Assembly: GCF_013364195.1 (NCBI RefSeq)
Contig: NZ_CP054918.1
Span: 310,001 to 374,000, forward strand
Source of the DNA: Streptomyces sp. NA04227
GTDB lineage: Bacteria; Actinomycetota; Actinomycetes; Streptomycetales; Streptomycetaceae
Reading direction: 5' to 3'
Length of the DNA stretch: 64,000 nucleotides
Shown: piece by piece, positions 37,819-46,489 of the stretch
Numbering within the stretch: the first letter of the stretch is position 1
How the letters are laid out: each line of letters opens with the position of its first letter
Notes under the pieces: generated by a model
Seen by the model: only the letters and a program-made list of their open reading frames with translations
Databases searched by the model: none
What the model was told of the DNA's origin: nothing
Program-made: the position numbers and the translations under genes

Positions 37819-39000
37819 GTGACCGTGCTCCTGTGGATCTGTGTCGCCTCGCTGCTCGCCTGGCTGTGGCTGCTGCTCTGCCAGGGCTTCTTCTGGCGTA
37901 CCGACGTACGTCTGCCACCGGCGAAGGAACCCGCCCGCTGGCCCTCGGTCGCCGTGGTCGTACCGGCCCGGGACGAGGCGGAGATGCTGCCCGCCAGCCT
38001 GACCTCGCTGCTCGCCCAGGACTATCCGGGCCGGGCGGAGATCTTCCTGGTGGACGACAACAGCACCGACGGCACGGGCGAGCTGGCGCGCGAACTGCAC
38101 CGCACGACGGGCGGGCTGCCGCTGACGGTCTCCACTCCCGGCGAACCGCCCGAGGGCTGGACCGGAAAGCTCTGGGCAGTGCAGCACGGCATGGCGCTGG
38201 CGCGGACCGGCGGACCCGGTTATCTGCTCCTCACGGACGCCGACATCGCCCATGAACCGGACAGCCTGCGGCGGTTGGTGGCCTCGGCCGAGGGCGGTGG
38301 ATACGACCTGGTGTCCGTGATGGCGCGGCTGCGGGCGCGGAGCGCCTGGGAACGGCTGATCGTGCCCGCCTTCGTCTACTTCTTCGCCAAGCTCTACCCC
38401 TTCCGCCGGGTCGGCAGGAAGGGTTCGCGCACGGCCGCGGCGGCGGGCGGCTGTGTGCTGCTGCGGACCGAGGCGGCACGCAGGGCCGGGGTGCCCGAGG
38501 CGATCCGGCACGCGGTGATCGACGACGTGGCGCTGGCCGGGGCCGTCAAGCGCACCGGCGGGCACATCTGGCTGGGCCTGGCCGAGCGGGTGGAGAGCGT
38601 GCGGCCGTATCCGCGCCTGGGCGATCTGTGGCGGATGGTGGCGCGCAGCGCGTACGCGCAGTTGCGGCACAATCCGCTGCTCCTGGTGGGCACGGTGTTC
38701 GGGCTCGCGCTGGTCTATCTCGCGCCACCGGCGGGCCTGTTCGCGGGGTGGGCGGCGGGAGACGGCGCCACCGCGGCGGTCGCCGGCGCGGCCTGGCTGC
38801 TGATGACGCTGACGTACCTGCCGATGCTGCGCTACTACCGGCAGTCCCCGTGGTTCGCGCCGCTGCTGCCCGTGATCGCGCTGTTGTACCTGGCGATGAC
38901 GGTGGACTCCGCGGTGCGGCACTACCGGGGCCGGGGCGCGGCCTGGAAGGGCCGGACCTATCCGAAGCCGGTGCCGGACGCCGCGCCGGAACACCGCTGA
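37819..39000 (+). CDS. HpnB-like family 2 glycosyltransferase
   Basis: A 393-residue membrane glycosyltransferase. After one N-terminal helix comes a GT-A domain: SVAVVVPARDEAEMLPASLTSLL, FLVDDNSTDGT (metal-binding DxD-like region), EGWTGKLWAVQHGM, LLLTDADIAHEPDSL and the acceptor-side DDVALAGAVKRTG. Two to three membrane helices and RYYRQSPWFAPLLPVIALLYLAMT end the protein. The GWTGKLWA motif is typical of the hopanoid-associated HpnB. There is no hopanoid cluster in the window, so the acceptor is unknown. Two nearby GTG starts (37819, 37825) are possible. Confidence 0.87.
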   Translation: MTVLLWICVASLLAWLWLLLCQGFFWRTDVRLPPAKEPARWPSVAVVVPARDEAEMLPASLTSLLAQDYPGRAEIFLVDDNSTDGTGELARELHRTTGGLPLTVSTPGEPPEGWTGKLWAVQHGMALARTGGPGYLLLTDADIAHEPDSLRRLVASAEGGGYDLVSVMARLRARSAWERLIVPAFVYFFAKLYPFRRVGRKGSRTAAAAGGCVLLRTEAARRAGVPEAIRHAVIDDVALAGAVKRTGGHIWLGLAERVESVRPYPRLGDLWRMVARSAYAQLRHNPLLLVGTVFGLALVYLAPPAGLFAGWAAGDGATAAVAGAAWLLMTLTYLPMLRYYRQSPWFAPLLPVIALLYLAMTVDSAVRHYRGRGAAWKGRTYPKPVPDAAPEHR

Positions 39001-39406
39001 GCCGACGGACCGCTCCACGGGCACCTGCTGCGGCCGCCGCGAACAAGCCACGCCGAATACCGAACTTCAGGCCAATTCGATCTGTACGAGGGCTACGACC
39101 CGCAGAACTTCTGATCCTTTTCGACATTGTCATGTCCGTCTTCAGGGAAGCCCAAGATCCGTTTCCGAGGCGCCGGTTTCACCCCGCACCCGGAGGCCGA
39201 AAGCGCCCTGCACAGCCCCGTACACCGGGCCCTGACCTCAACTTCCGCAATACTGGCGGAACTTGATTTTTACGCGACCCCTACACGTCACAACGACCGA
39301 TTTTGCCGCGTTCGCTCGCATTACGGATCCCCGGCCACTGCGAGCTCGGAAAACAACCCTCTTATCGGTCTCCCCAACCAGCACATCGTGGGCTTAACTT
39401 ATTGCC
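39001..39406. other. AT-richer intergenic region
   Basis: A 406-base gap, distinctly less GC-rich than the surroundings. No gene is evident. At its right end TAACTT (39394-39399) lies 8 bases before the ATG of the next gene and could be a -10 element for a leaderless transcript; no ribosome site is present. Confidence 0.55.
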
Positions 39407-39886
39407 ATGACCTCCCCCCGCTCCACATATGGCGGCGGTTACTACTCCGCGCCGTCCTTCCCGGACACTCCGATCTACGACTCCCTGGTCGCAGAGCGGG
39501 GCACACCCCAGATCGCTCCGATCCGGGTCCCGGCCGCGTACGAGACCGGCAGTCACCTGCCGGCCCTCCCGGCAGCGCTTCCCGCACTGCCCGCGGCGCC
39601 CTCCGCCCCGCAGCCCCAGTACGGCTACCCGCCCGCGCAGCACTCCGGTCTGCAGCAGGCTCCGGCGCCGTACATCCCGCAGCAGGTGCCGGCCCGCGGC
39701 TACCAGGGGCAGCAGCACGCCCCGCAGCGGCCCGTGCAACAGGCGGCCCCGCAGCGCCCGATGGCGCCGGGCACCGGATACGAGGCGATGCGTCCCGCCG
39801 CCCCGCGGCCGGCCGCACCCCGCCCCGCTCCGGCTCCCGGGCACTACGAGGATCCGTACAACCGGCAGCAGTACCGGGGGTACTGA
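39407..39886 (+). CDS. Pro/Gln/Ala-rich protein of unknown function
   Basis: A 159-residue protein that I recognise only as a conserved streptomycete small-protein type. The first 50 residues (MTSPRSTYGGGYYSAPSFPD, then IYDSLVAERGTPQIAPIRVP) look constrained; the remainder is low-complexity, rich in Pro, Gln, Ala and Tyr with PAAPRPAAPRPAP repeats, and ends YNRQQYRGY. No signal peptide or membrane helix, so probably cytosolic and partly disordered. There is no Shine-Dalgarno sequence before the ATG at 39407; a -10-like element 8 bases upstream suggests a leaderless mRNA. Confidence 0.72.
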   Translation: MTSPRSTYGGGYYSAPSFPDTPIYDSLVAERGTPQIAPIRVPAAYETGSHLPALPAALPALPAAPSAPQPQYGYPPAQHSGLQQAPAPYIPQQVPARGYQGQQHAPQRPVQQAAPQRPMAPGTGYEAMRPAAPRPAAPRPAPAPGHYEDPYNRQQYRGY

Positions 39887-40279
39887 CCTCGCGGCCGCCG
39901 GTTCGGCACGGCACGGCGGTACCCAGTACATCGATCGACGCACGGCGCCCCGCACGGGCGCGGCCGGATTTGCCGGGCAGTGGACACCGAGGTCCACTCC
40001 CGGACGGGAGGAACCGGCCGCTCCTGGCGCGGGGCACATGTGCACCCGGGCACGGATCCGCACCCTGCCGTGCCCGCCCGCGGCCTGCCCGCCCAGCGGC
40101 GCGCGCCCCGGCCGCGCCACCTCGCGCGGGCGGTCATTCGCCGATACCTGCCCGGGGAGCCCCGGCACAGGGCACACTCTTGGCACCGGCGTCCCGGACG
40201 GGTCCGGGCCGAGGGGGCCACGCGCCCTCTGCTGCCCGCGTACCCGCGCGGGCGCACCGGGGGGCGGGAGGGGCGGGCG
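39887..40279. other. Intergenic region without visible gene
   Basis: A 393-base GC-rich gap. The frame of the next gene is open through it but lacks membrane or domain character and has no ribosome site until 40267. Nothing else is seen. Confidence 0.5.
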
Positions 40280-40882
40280 ATGCGTGCGATCTTGGGACTC
40301 TGGCGTTGGCGGCACAATCCGCTGTGCCGTGACACCGACCGCGTCGAGGGCTGGATCGCCCTGCTCGTCCTGGTGGTGATCACCGTCGCGGCGCCGCTGA
40401 CCGGAGCGGTGGCCGGATCGCTGTGCCACCAGGCCCTGTTGGACGTCGTGGACCGGCAGCGCTCCGAGCGCGCCCTGGTGACCGCGGTCGTCCTGCGGAT
40501 CGTGGAGCACAACACCGACGTCGACCTGGAGACCGGCCCCGCGGGCAGTCCGCGCTACCGCGTCGCCGCCAAGTGGCCGACTCCCGACGGGAGTTCGCGC
40601 ACCGGGACCGTACCCTCGACACTGCGCTCGCCCGAACCCGGCGACCGCTTCCGGCTCTGGACCGACCGTCACGGCACCCCGGTGGAGCGCCCGATGAACC
40701 GGGCGAGCGCGGCCACCCATTCCGTACTCGCCGGATTCGGTGCCGCACTGGCCGCGGTGGGTGCGGCCGAGGGCGTGAGGCGTCTGGTCATGTGGCGTCT
40801 GATACGCCGCCGTTACGACCTGTGGGACCAGGCATGGGACAAAGCGGGGCCGGACTGGGGCAGGACGGGCACCGGGAGTTGA
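40280..40882 (+). CDS. Rv1733c-family membrane protein
   Basis: A 200-residue protein with two hydrophobic helices (about 22-45, GWIALLVLVVITVAAPLTGAVAG, and about 150-170, HSVLAGFGAALAAVGAAEGV) flanking an extracellular loop with a beta-strand-like segment RYRVAAKWPTPDGSSRTG. The opening LWRWRHNPLCRDTDRVEGW is characteristic of the family named after mycobacterial Rv1733c. The function is unknown. GGAGGGG lies 6 bases before the ATG at 40280, which rules out longer starts. Confidence 0.82.
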   Translation: MRAILGLWRWRHNPLCRDTDRVEGWIALLVLVVITVAAPLTGAVAGSLCHQALLDVVDRQRSERALVTAVVLRIVEHNTDVDLETGPAGSPRYRVAAKWPTPDGSSRTGTVPSTLRSPEPGDRFRLWTDRHGTPVERPMNRASAATHSVLAGFGAALAAVGAAEGVRRLVMWRLIRRRYDLWDQAWDKAGPDWGRTGTGS

Positions 40883-41021
40883 GCGGGCGCCGACCACGGT
40901 CGGCGACGCCCTTCTCACGCGCTACGGTTGACCGGGCTGAGTCGTCGTCGGCTTCGGTGGCCTCGACGGCATTCGGCGACAGCACAGTGGGGCGTACGAC
41001 GAGGTGGGGACAGAACTACCC

Positions 41022-43451
41022 ATGGCACAGGGCACGGTCCAGGTGACGCACACCGGCACTTCGCGGTGGCGGCGCCGCACGGGCGAGTACGCCTCGCTCT
41101 CCGCCGCCCTGGAGGCCGCCTCCGACGGCGACGTCCTCACCGTGGCGCCGGGTACCTACCGGGAGAACCTGGTCGTACGGCGCGCGGTGACCCTGCGCGG
41201 CAGCGAGGGCGGTGCGGGCTCGGTGCGCATCGCGCCGAGCGAGGGCGTCCCGCTGACGGTGTGTGCCCCGGCCACCGTCCTCGGTCTGCAGATCGAGGGC
41301 CAGGACGGCTCGGCGCCCGCCCTGTTGATCGAGGACAGCACCCCCGAACTGACCGGCATACGGGTCGTGACCCGCTCCGCCGCGGGCATCGAGGTGCGCG
41401 GCGGCGCGCGCCCCACGGTGCGCCAGTGCACCGTCGACAATCCGGCGGGCGTCGGTATCGCCGTGACCGACGGCGCGGCCGGTGTCTTCGAGGAGTGCGA
41501 GGTCGTCGCGGCGGGCCAGGCGGGCATCGCGGTACGCTCGGGCGCCCGGCCCCGGTTCGAACGCTGCCGGGTGCACCACACCGGCGGGGCGGGTCTCTCG
41601 GCGACCGGCGAGCAGTCCGTACTGGAGGCCGTGGGCTGCGAGATCTACGAGGTGCGCGGCTCGGGGGTGCATGTCACCGGGCGGGCCAGTGCCCAGCTCA
41701 CCGACTGCGACGTGCACCGCACCACGGCCGACGGCATCACCCTGGACACCGACGCGGTGCTCACCCTCGCCGACTGCCGTATCCACGACATCCCCGAGAA
41801 CGCGGTGGACCTGCGCTCGCGTTCGGTGCTCACGCTGACCCGCTCCACCGTGCAGCGCTTCGGACGCAACGGTCTGTCGGTGTGGGACCCGGGCACCCGG
41901 GTCGACGCCCACCAGTGCGAGATCCACGAGAGCACCGGCGACTATCCGGCGGTCTGGATCAGCGACGGTGCCGCCGCGGTGCTCGACTCCTGCCGGGTGC
42001 ACGACGTCCCGGACGCGCTGTTCGTCCTGGACCGCGGCTCCCGTGCGGACGTGGTCGACAGCGACCTCTCCCAAGTACGCAACACCGCGGTCTCGGTGAG
42101 CGACGGCGCCACCGCGCAGCTCGACGACTGCCGTATCCGCGAGGCGGCGACCGGGGCCTGGTTCCGTGACCACGGCAGCGGCGGCACCCTCTCGGGCTGC
42201 ACCATCGACGGCACCCAGACCGGGGTCATCGTCACCAAGGGCGCCGATCCCACCGTGGAGCGCTGTACGGTCACCGGCCCCGCCGAGGCGGGCTTCTACG
42301 TCTCCGCCGGGGGCCGCGGCAGCTTCCACGGCTGCCGGGTCTCCGACAGCGCGGGCTACGGCTTCCACGTCATCGACGGCTGTCGTACGCATCTCAAGCG
42401 CTGCCGCACCGAGCGCTGCGCCCGCGGCGGTTACGAGTTTGCGGAAGCCGTCGGCGGCGAGGCGGGCACCGGTTCGGGTCCCCAGGTCGAGGACTGCACC
42501 AGCGACGAGAGCAGCGAGGTACGGGCCCCCGCCGCGACGGGCGCACCGGTGCGTGCCGCGACGCAGACCGAGGGGCTGCTCGGCGCCGCCCCGGCCCCGC
42601 GCCGGCCCGCGCCAGCGGAGAACGAGCCCCAGCCCGCCTCGCGCGCCTCGGAGGTGGTCCTCGGTGAACTCGACACCCTGGTCGGCCTGGAGAGCGTCAA
42701 GCGGGAGGTGCGGGCGCTCACCGACATGATCGAGGTGGGCAGGCGTCGCAGGGAGGCGGGCCTCAAAGCCGCCTCGGCCCGCCGCCACCTCGTCTTCACC
42801 GGGTCCCCCGGCACCGGCAAGACCACCGTGGCCCGCCTGTACGGCGAGATCCTCGCCGCCCTCGGGGTCCTGGAGAAGGGGCACTTGGTCGAGGTCTCCC
42901 GGGTCGACCTGGTCGGCGAGCACATCGGCTCGACCGCGATCCGTACCCAGCAGGCCTTCGAACGCGCCCGCGGCGGCGTGCTGTTCATCGACGAGGCGTA
43001 CGCCCTGTCCCCGGAGGACTCCGGGCGCGACTTCGGGCGCGAGGCCATCGACACCCTGGTGAAGCTGATGGAGGACGAGCGGGACGCGGTGGTGGTGATC
43101 GTCGCCGGCTACACCGCCGAGATGGAGCGCTTCCTTTCGGTCAACCCCGGTGTCGCCTCCCGGTTCTCACGGGTCATCACCTTCGGCGACTACGCGCCCG
43201 AGGAGCTGCTGAGCATCGTGGGCCAGCAGGCCGACGAGCACGAGTACCGGCTCACCGAGACCGCCTCCGAGGCGCTGCTCAAGTACTTCACCGCGATTCC
43301 CAAGGGTCCGGCCTTCGGCAACGGCCGTACCGCGCGCCAGACTTTCGAGGCGATGGTCGAGCGGCACGCGGGCCGGGTCGCCCAGCTCTCCGAGACCACC
43401 ACGGACGATCTGACCCTGCTCCTCCCGGAGGACCTGCCCGCGCTCCCCTGA
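41022..43451 (+). CDS. Beta-helix repeat / AAA+ ATPase fusion (CbxX/EccA-like)
   Basis: An 809-residue two-part protein. Residues 20-500 are a right-handed parallel beta-helix built from about 23-residue coils of the type PTVRQCTVDNPAGVGIAVTDGAAGVFEECEV. After a Pro/Ala-rich linker, residues 555-800 form an AAA+ domain of the CbxX/CfxQ type: LVGLESVKREVRAL, Walker A GSPGTGKT at 593-600, Walker B LFIDEAYAL at 654-662 and an arginine-rich sensor GNGRTARQTFEAM. The same AAA class occurs in RuBisCO activase CbbX and type VII secretion EccA. No signal peptide, so cytosolic. The target is unknown. The ATG at 41022 is preferred; a GTG at 41004 is possible. Confidence 0.9.
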   Translation: MAQGTVQVTHTGTSRWRRRTGEYASLSAALEAASDGDVLTVAPGTYRENLVVRRAVTLRGSEGGAGSVRIAPSEGVPLTVCAPATVLGLQIEGQDGSAPALLIEDSTPELTGIRVVTRSAAGIEVRGGARPTVRQCTVDNPAGVGIAVTDGAAGVFEECEVVAAGQAGIAVRSGARPRFERCRVHHTGGAGLSATGEQSVLEAVGCEIYEVRGSGVHVTGRASAQLTDCDVHRTTADGITLDTDAVLTLADCRIHDIPENAVDLRSRSVLTLTRSTVQRFGRNGLSVWDPGTRVDAHQCEIHESTGDYPAVWISDGAAAVLDSCRVHDVPDALFVLDRGSRADVVDSDLSQVRNTAVSVSDGATAQLDDCRIREAATGAWFRDHGSGGTLSGCTIDGTQTGVIVTKGADPTVERCTVTGPAEAGFYVSAGGRGSFHGCRVSDSAGYGFHVIDGCRTHLKRCRTERCARGGYEFAEAVGGEAGTGSGPQVEDCTSDESSEVRAPAATGAPVRAATQTEGLLGAAPAPRRPAPAENEPQPASRASEVVLGELDTLVGLESVKREVRALTDMIEVGRRRREAGLKAASARRHLVFTGSPGTGKTTVARLYGEILAALGVLEKGHLVEVSRVDLVGEHIGSTAIRTQQAFERARGGVLFIDEAYALSPEDSGRDFGREAIDTLVKLMEDERDAVVVIVAGYTAEMERFLSVNPGVASRFSRVITFGDYAPEELLSIVGQQADEHEYRLTETASEALLKYFTAIPKGPAFGNGRTARQTFEAMVERHAGRVAQLSETTTDDLTLLLPEDLPALP

Positions 43452-43494
43452 GGCGCGGCGCACGGCACTCCGGCACTCCGGCCTCCTCGGTGGC

Positions 43495-43518
43495 GGGCCC
43501 CTGCTCGGCAGGGGACCC
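43495..43518. terminator. Hairpin after the beta-helix/AAA+ gene
   Basis: GGGCCCCTGC (43495-43504), loop TCG, and GCAGGGGACCC (43508-43518) form a stem with one interior mismatch. It lies 43 bases after the stop. Confidence 0.55.
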
Positions 43519-43622
43519 AAGTCCGCTGTTCCCCTGCGCACTTGCGCGTGATGGGATGGGGATACACCGCAAGGGGCCCGCGTCGCCGGGCCCGCCGAAG
43601 AGGAATTCAGGGAGAGTCCGGA

Positions 43623-44861
43623 ATGCTTGGTGGCAGTGTGGCCGTCGTGGGCGGCAGCATCGCGGGATGTGCGACGGCGCTGGCCGCGGTCCGCGGCGGT
43701 GCCGACAAGGTCACCATCATCGAGCGGGCGGCCGGTCAACTCGAGGAACGCGGCGTGGGCGTGAGCCTGCAGGGCCAGCGCTACGCCGAACTGGAGGCCG
43801 CCGGATACGTCGACGCCGACATCCCGTGGGGCGCGCTGAACCGCCGTGTGTGGACCGTACGGGACGGTGAGGCGCCGCTCGGCCGTGCCATCAGCGTGCA
43901 GGACTTCCCGTTCCGGGCGTACTCGTGGGGCTCGCTCTGGAGCGAACTGCGCAGCCGGGTGCCGGGGCAGGTCGAGTACCGCTCGGGCGTGAGCGTCACG
44001 TCCGTCGACGAACAACCGGACGGTGTGGACCTGGAGTTCGCGGACGGCGGCCGGGAGCGGTTCGATGTCGTGATCGGCGCGGACGGCTACCGTTCGGTGG
44101 TCCGGGACACCATGTTCCCCGGCCTGAAGCCCACTTACGCGGGGTACCTCGGCTGGCGCGGCGCCACCGTGGGCACCCCCGAGTGCCCTCCGGAGGTCGC
44201 CGCCGACCTGGAGTGGACGGACCTGCGTACCGTGGTCTTCCCCGGTGGCCACTGCGTGCTCTACCTGATCCCGGACGGCGCGGGCGGCGTCCGCGTGAAC
44301 TGGGTGCTGTACACCACCCCGCCCGAGCACCTGGCGGTCCCTCTCGATCTGCGGACCCCGACCTCGCTGCCGCCGGGCCGTCTCACGACCGAACTCAGCG
44401 ACTTCGCACGGGACTTGGTGAGCAAGCACTTCCCGCCGTTCTGGGCCGAGTGCGTGCTGCGCACCCCGCGCGAGGAGTCCTTCATCCAGCCCATCTACGA
44501 CCTGGAAGTGCCGCATTACGCGACCGGGCGGCTGGCCCTGGCCGGCGACGCCGCCACCGTGGCGCGGCCGCACACCGGCGGCGGGGCGGTGAAGGCGCTG
44601 CAGGACGCGCTGGTCCTGGAGAACTCCTGGCGCGAGGGCGGGAGTTGGCAGGAGATCGCCGCGACCTACGACGAGGACCGGACCGCGCTGGGGGCCTCGA
44701 TAGTCGACCTCGGCCGAAGGTTCGGGCAGGTCCAGGTGGTCGACACCCCCAACTGGGAGGCCATGCGCACCCCGGACTTCGACGCCTGGTGGACCCAGCA
44801 GAACGGTGGCTCCGACCGCAGCAGCGGGTACGGCGGCCACGCTCTGAAGCAGCGCGGCTGA
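43623..44861 (+). CDS. FAD-dependent monooxygenase (UbiH/PHBH family)
   Basis: A 412-residue group A flavin monooxygenase. VAVVGGSIAGCATALAAVRGGADKVTIIER at the N-terminus is the FAD-binding beta-alpha-beta, VIGADGYRSVVRDTMF is the second conserved block, and LALAGDAATVARPHTGGGAVKALQDAL is the flavin-ribityl DG motif. There is no C-terminal thioredoxin-like domain. It hydroxylates an aromatic or similar substrate with NAD(P)H and oxygen; the substrate is unknown. GGGAGA precedes the ATG at 43623. It stands alone, convergent with livF. Confidence 0.9.
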   Translation: MLGGSVAVVGGSIAGCATALAAVRGGADKVTIIERAAGQLEERGVGVSLQGQRYAELEAAGYVDADIPWGALNRRVWTVRDGEAPLGRAISVQDFPFRAYSWGSLWSELRSRVPGQVEYRSGVSVTSVDEQPDGVDLEFADGGRERFDVVIGADGYRSVVRDTMFPGLKPTYAGYLGWRGATVGTPECPPEVAADLEWTDLRTVVFPGGHCVLYLIPDGAGGVRVNWVLYTTPPEHLAVPLDLRTPTSLPPGRLTTELSDFARDLVSKHFPPFWAECVLRTPREESFIQPIYDLEVPHYATGRLALAGDAATVARPHTGGGAVKALQDALVLENSWREGGSWQEIAATYDEDRTALGASIVDLGRRFGQVQVVDTPNWEAMRTPDFDAWWTQQNGGSDRSSGYGGHALKQRG

Positions 44862-44919
44862 ACGCCCGCGGCGGGGGCCGCGGAGACGCCCACTCCCCCG
44901 CCGCCGAGCCGTCCCCTGG

Positions 44920-44952
44920 GCCCAACCGGCCCGGGACAACAGCCTGTTGGGC
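44920..44952. terminator. Possible terminator between monooxygenase and livF
   Basis: GCCCAAC (44920-44926) and GTTGGGC (44946-44952) can pair over a 19-base loop between convergent genes. Short stem, so tentative. Confidence 0.35.
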
Positions 44953-44969
44953 TCAGACGGCGGTGCGAC

Positions 44970-45698
44970 TCAGGCGGCGGGAGTGAGTGCGAGCGCCGCG
45001 TGCAGCGGCTCCGGGTCGGTGCGCACCGCGTCGCCGTCCAGGCGTGCGGCGGCCCGCCCCGAGGTGAGTACGGTGACGTCGTCCGCGCACTCGACGGCCA
45101 GCGTCGCGCTCGGTGAGACCAGGAGCGAGGCGATGCCCTCCCCCGCCAGGGTCCGTATCAACTCGTGGATCTGCCGGACGAGTACGGGCGCCAGTCCCTC
45201 GGTCGGCTCGTCCAGGAGCAGCACCCGCGGGGTGCCGAGCAGCGCGCGGGCGAGGGCGAGCATCTGCTGTTCGCCGCCGGAGAGTTCGGAGCCCTTGTTG
45301 CCGAGCCGCTCGGCCAGCCGGGGCAGCAGTTCGAGCACCCGCTCCGGGGTCCAGGCCTCGCCCCGCCCCTTGCGGTCGCGGTCCTTGGGCGGCCGGTACG
45401 ACAGGCGCAGATGCTCCGCGACGCTCAGCCCGGCGAAGACCCGGCGGCCCTGCGGTACGAGCCCGACTCCGGCGCGGGCCACCCGATGCGCCCTGCGCCC
45501 GGTCAGCGCCACGCCGTCCAGGACCACGGTGCCCGCGGAGGGGCGCAGAAGTCCCGCGACGGTGTGGACGAGGGTGGTCTTGCCCGCGCCGTTGTGCCCG
45601 ACCACGGCGTGCACGGTGCCGGGCCGCACCGTCAGGTCGAGGCCGTGCAGCACGGTGCCGCCGTGGTACCCGGCCGTCAGTCCGCTGAGTTCGAGCAT
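44970..45698 (-). CDS. livF: Branched-chain amino acid/amide ABC transporter ATPase LivF
   Basis: A 242-residue ABC ATPase. Walker A GHNGAGKTTL at about 36-45, Q-loop LVPQGRRVFAGLSVAEHL, signature LSGGEQQMLALARALL, Walker B RVLLLDEPTEGLAP. PQGRR-FAGLSV matches LivF rather than LivG. It overlaps the end of livG by 22 bases and is the last gene of the leftward operon, so it energises the fused LivHM permease together with LivG. Confidence 0.92.
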   Translation of the reverse strand: MLELSGLTAGYHGGTVLHGLDLTVRPGTVHAVVGHNGAGKTTLVHTVAGLLRPSAGTVVLDGVALTGRRAHRVARAGVGLVPQGRRVFAGLSVAEHLRLSYRPPKDRDRKGRGEAWTPERVLELLPRLAERLGNKGSELSGGEQQMLALARALLGTPRVLLLDEPTEGLAPVLVRQIHELIRTLAGEGIASLLVSPSATLAVECADDVTVLTSGRAAARLDGDAVRTDPEPLHAALALTPAA

Positions 45699-46489
45699 CG
45701 ACTGGTCCCTGTTCCTAGATACGCCTCGCGGACGGCGGGGTGGCCGAGCGCCTCCCGGGTGGCGGCGGTCACCAGTGCCTCGCCGTCCTTCAACACGGTG
45801 ACGGTGTCGGCGAGTTGGGCGACCACCTCGGTGTGGTGCTCCACCAGGAGCATCGCGACCTCGTCGGGCAGTCGGCCGAGGACGTCGAGCAGGCGGGCGA
45901 TGTCCCGGTCGGTGAGCCCGGCCGCCGGTTCGTCGAGCAGCAGCAGGCGGGGGCGGCAGGACAGCGCGGCGGCCAGGTCGAGCAGCCTGCGCTGGCCGTG
46001 GGACAGCTCGGCGGCCCTTCGGTGCGCCATGTCCGCCAGACCCACTTCGGCCAGTTGCCGGGTGGCCGCCTCGACGCGCTCCCGCCCTCGCCGGTGCCGC
46101 CACCCGGCAAGGACCACATTGTCGAGCACCGTCAACTCACCTATGGCGGTGGGTTGTTGGAAGCTGCGGGCGATACCGAACCGGGCCCGGCGGGCGGGTG
46201 CGGTACGCGTGAGATCGCGGCCGTCCAGGACGACGGTGCCCTCGTCGGGGCGTTCCGTACCGGCGATGAGGTTGAGCAGGGTGGTCTTGCCCGCGCCGTT
46301 GGGCCCGATGACGGCGTGCCGTGCTCCGGCCCGAAGCCGCAGGCTGACACCGCCGAGCGCGGTGAGGCTGCCGAAGCGCCGGGTGAGCCCGTCCAGGACG
46401 AGCACCGGACGCGCCGTGCCGGGGACCGGCCCCGCCTCGATGCGGCGGTCGGTGGCCGCGGCGGGCTCCGGCCCGGCTCCGTGGCTCAT
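45677..46489 (-). CDS. livG: Branched-chain amino acid/amide ABC transporter ATPase LivG
   Basis: A 270-residue ABC ATPase with Walker A GPNGAGKTTLLNL, a GIARSFQQPTAIGELTVLDNV Q-loop region typical of LivG, signature LSHGQRRLLDLAAAL and Walker B RLLLLDEPAAGLTD. About 25 extra residues precede the domain. Its ATG overlaps the livHM stop (ATGA). It forms the ATPase pair with LivF. Confidence 0.92.
   Translation of the reverse strand: MSHGAGPEPAAATDRRIEAGPVPGTARPVLVLDGLTRRFGSLTALGGVSLRLRAGARHAVIGPNGAGKTTLLNLIAGTERPDEGTVVLDGRDLTRTAPARRARFGIARSFQQPTAIGELTVLDNVVLAGWRHRRGRERVEAATRQLAEVGLADMAHRRAAELSHGQRRLLDLAAALSCRPRLLLLDEPAAGLTDRDIARLLDVLGRLPDEVAMLLVEHHTEVVAQLADTVTVLKDGEALVTAATREALGHPAVREAYLGTGTSRCSNSAD

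Noticed and set aside
36082..39051. A 989-residue leftward frame across four genes
   Set aside because: Crosses gene boundaries on both strands and has no recognisable motif.
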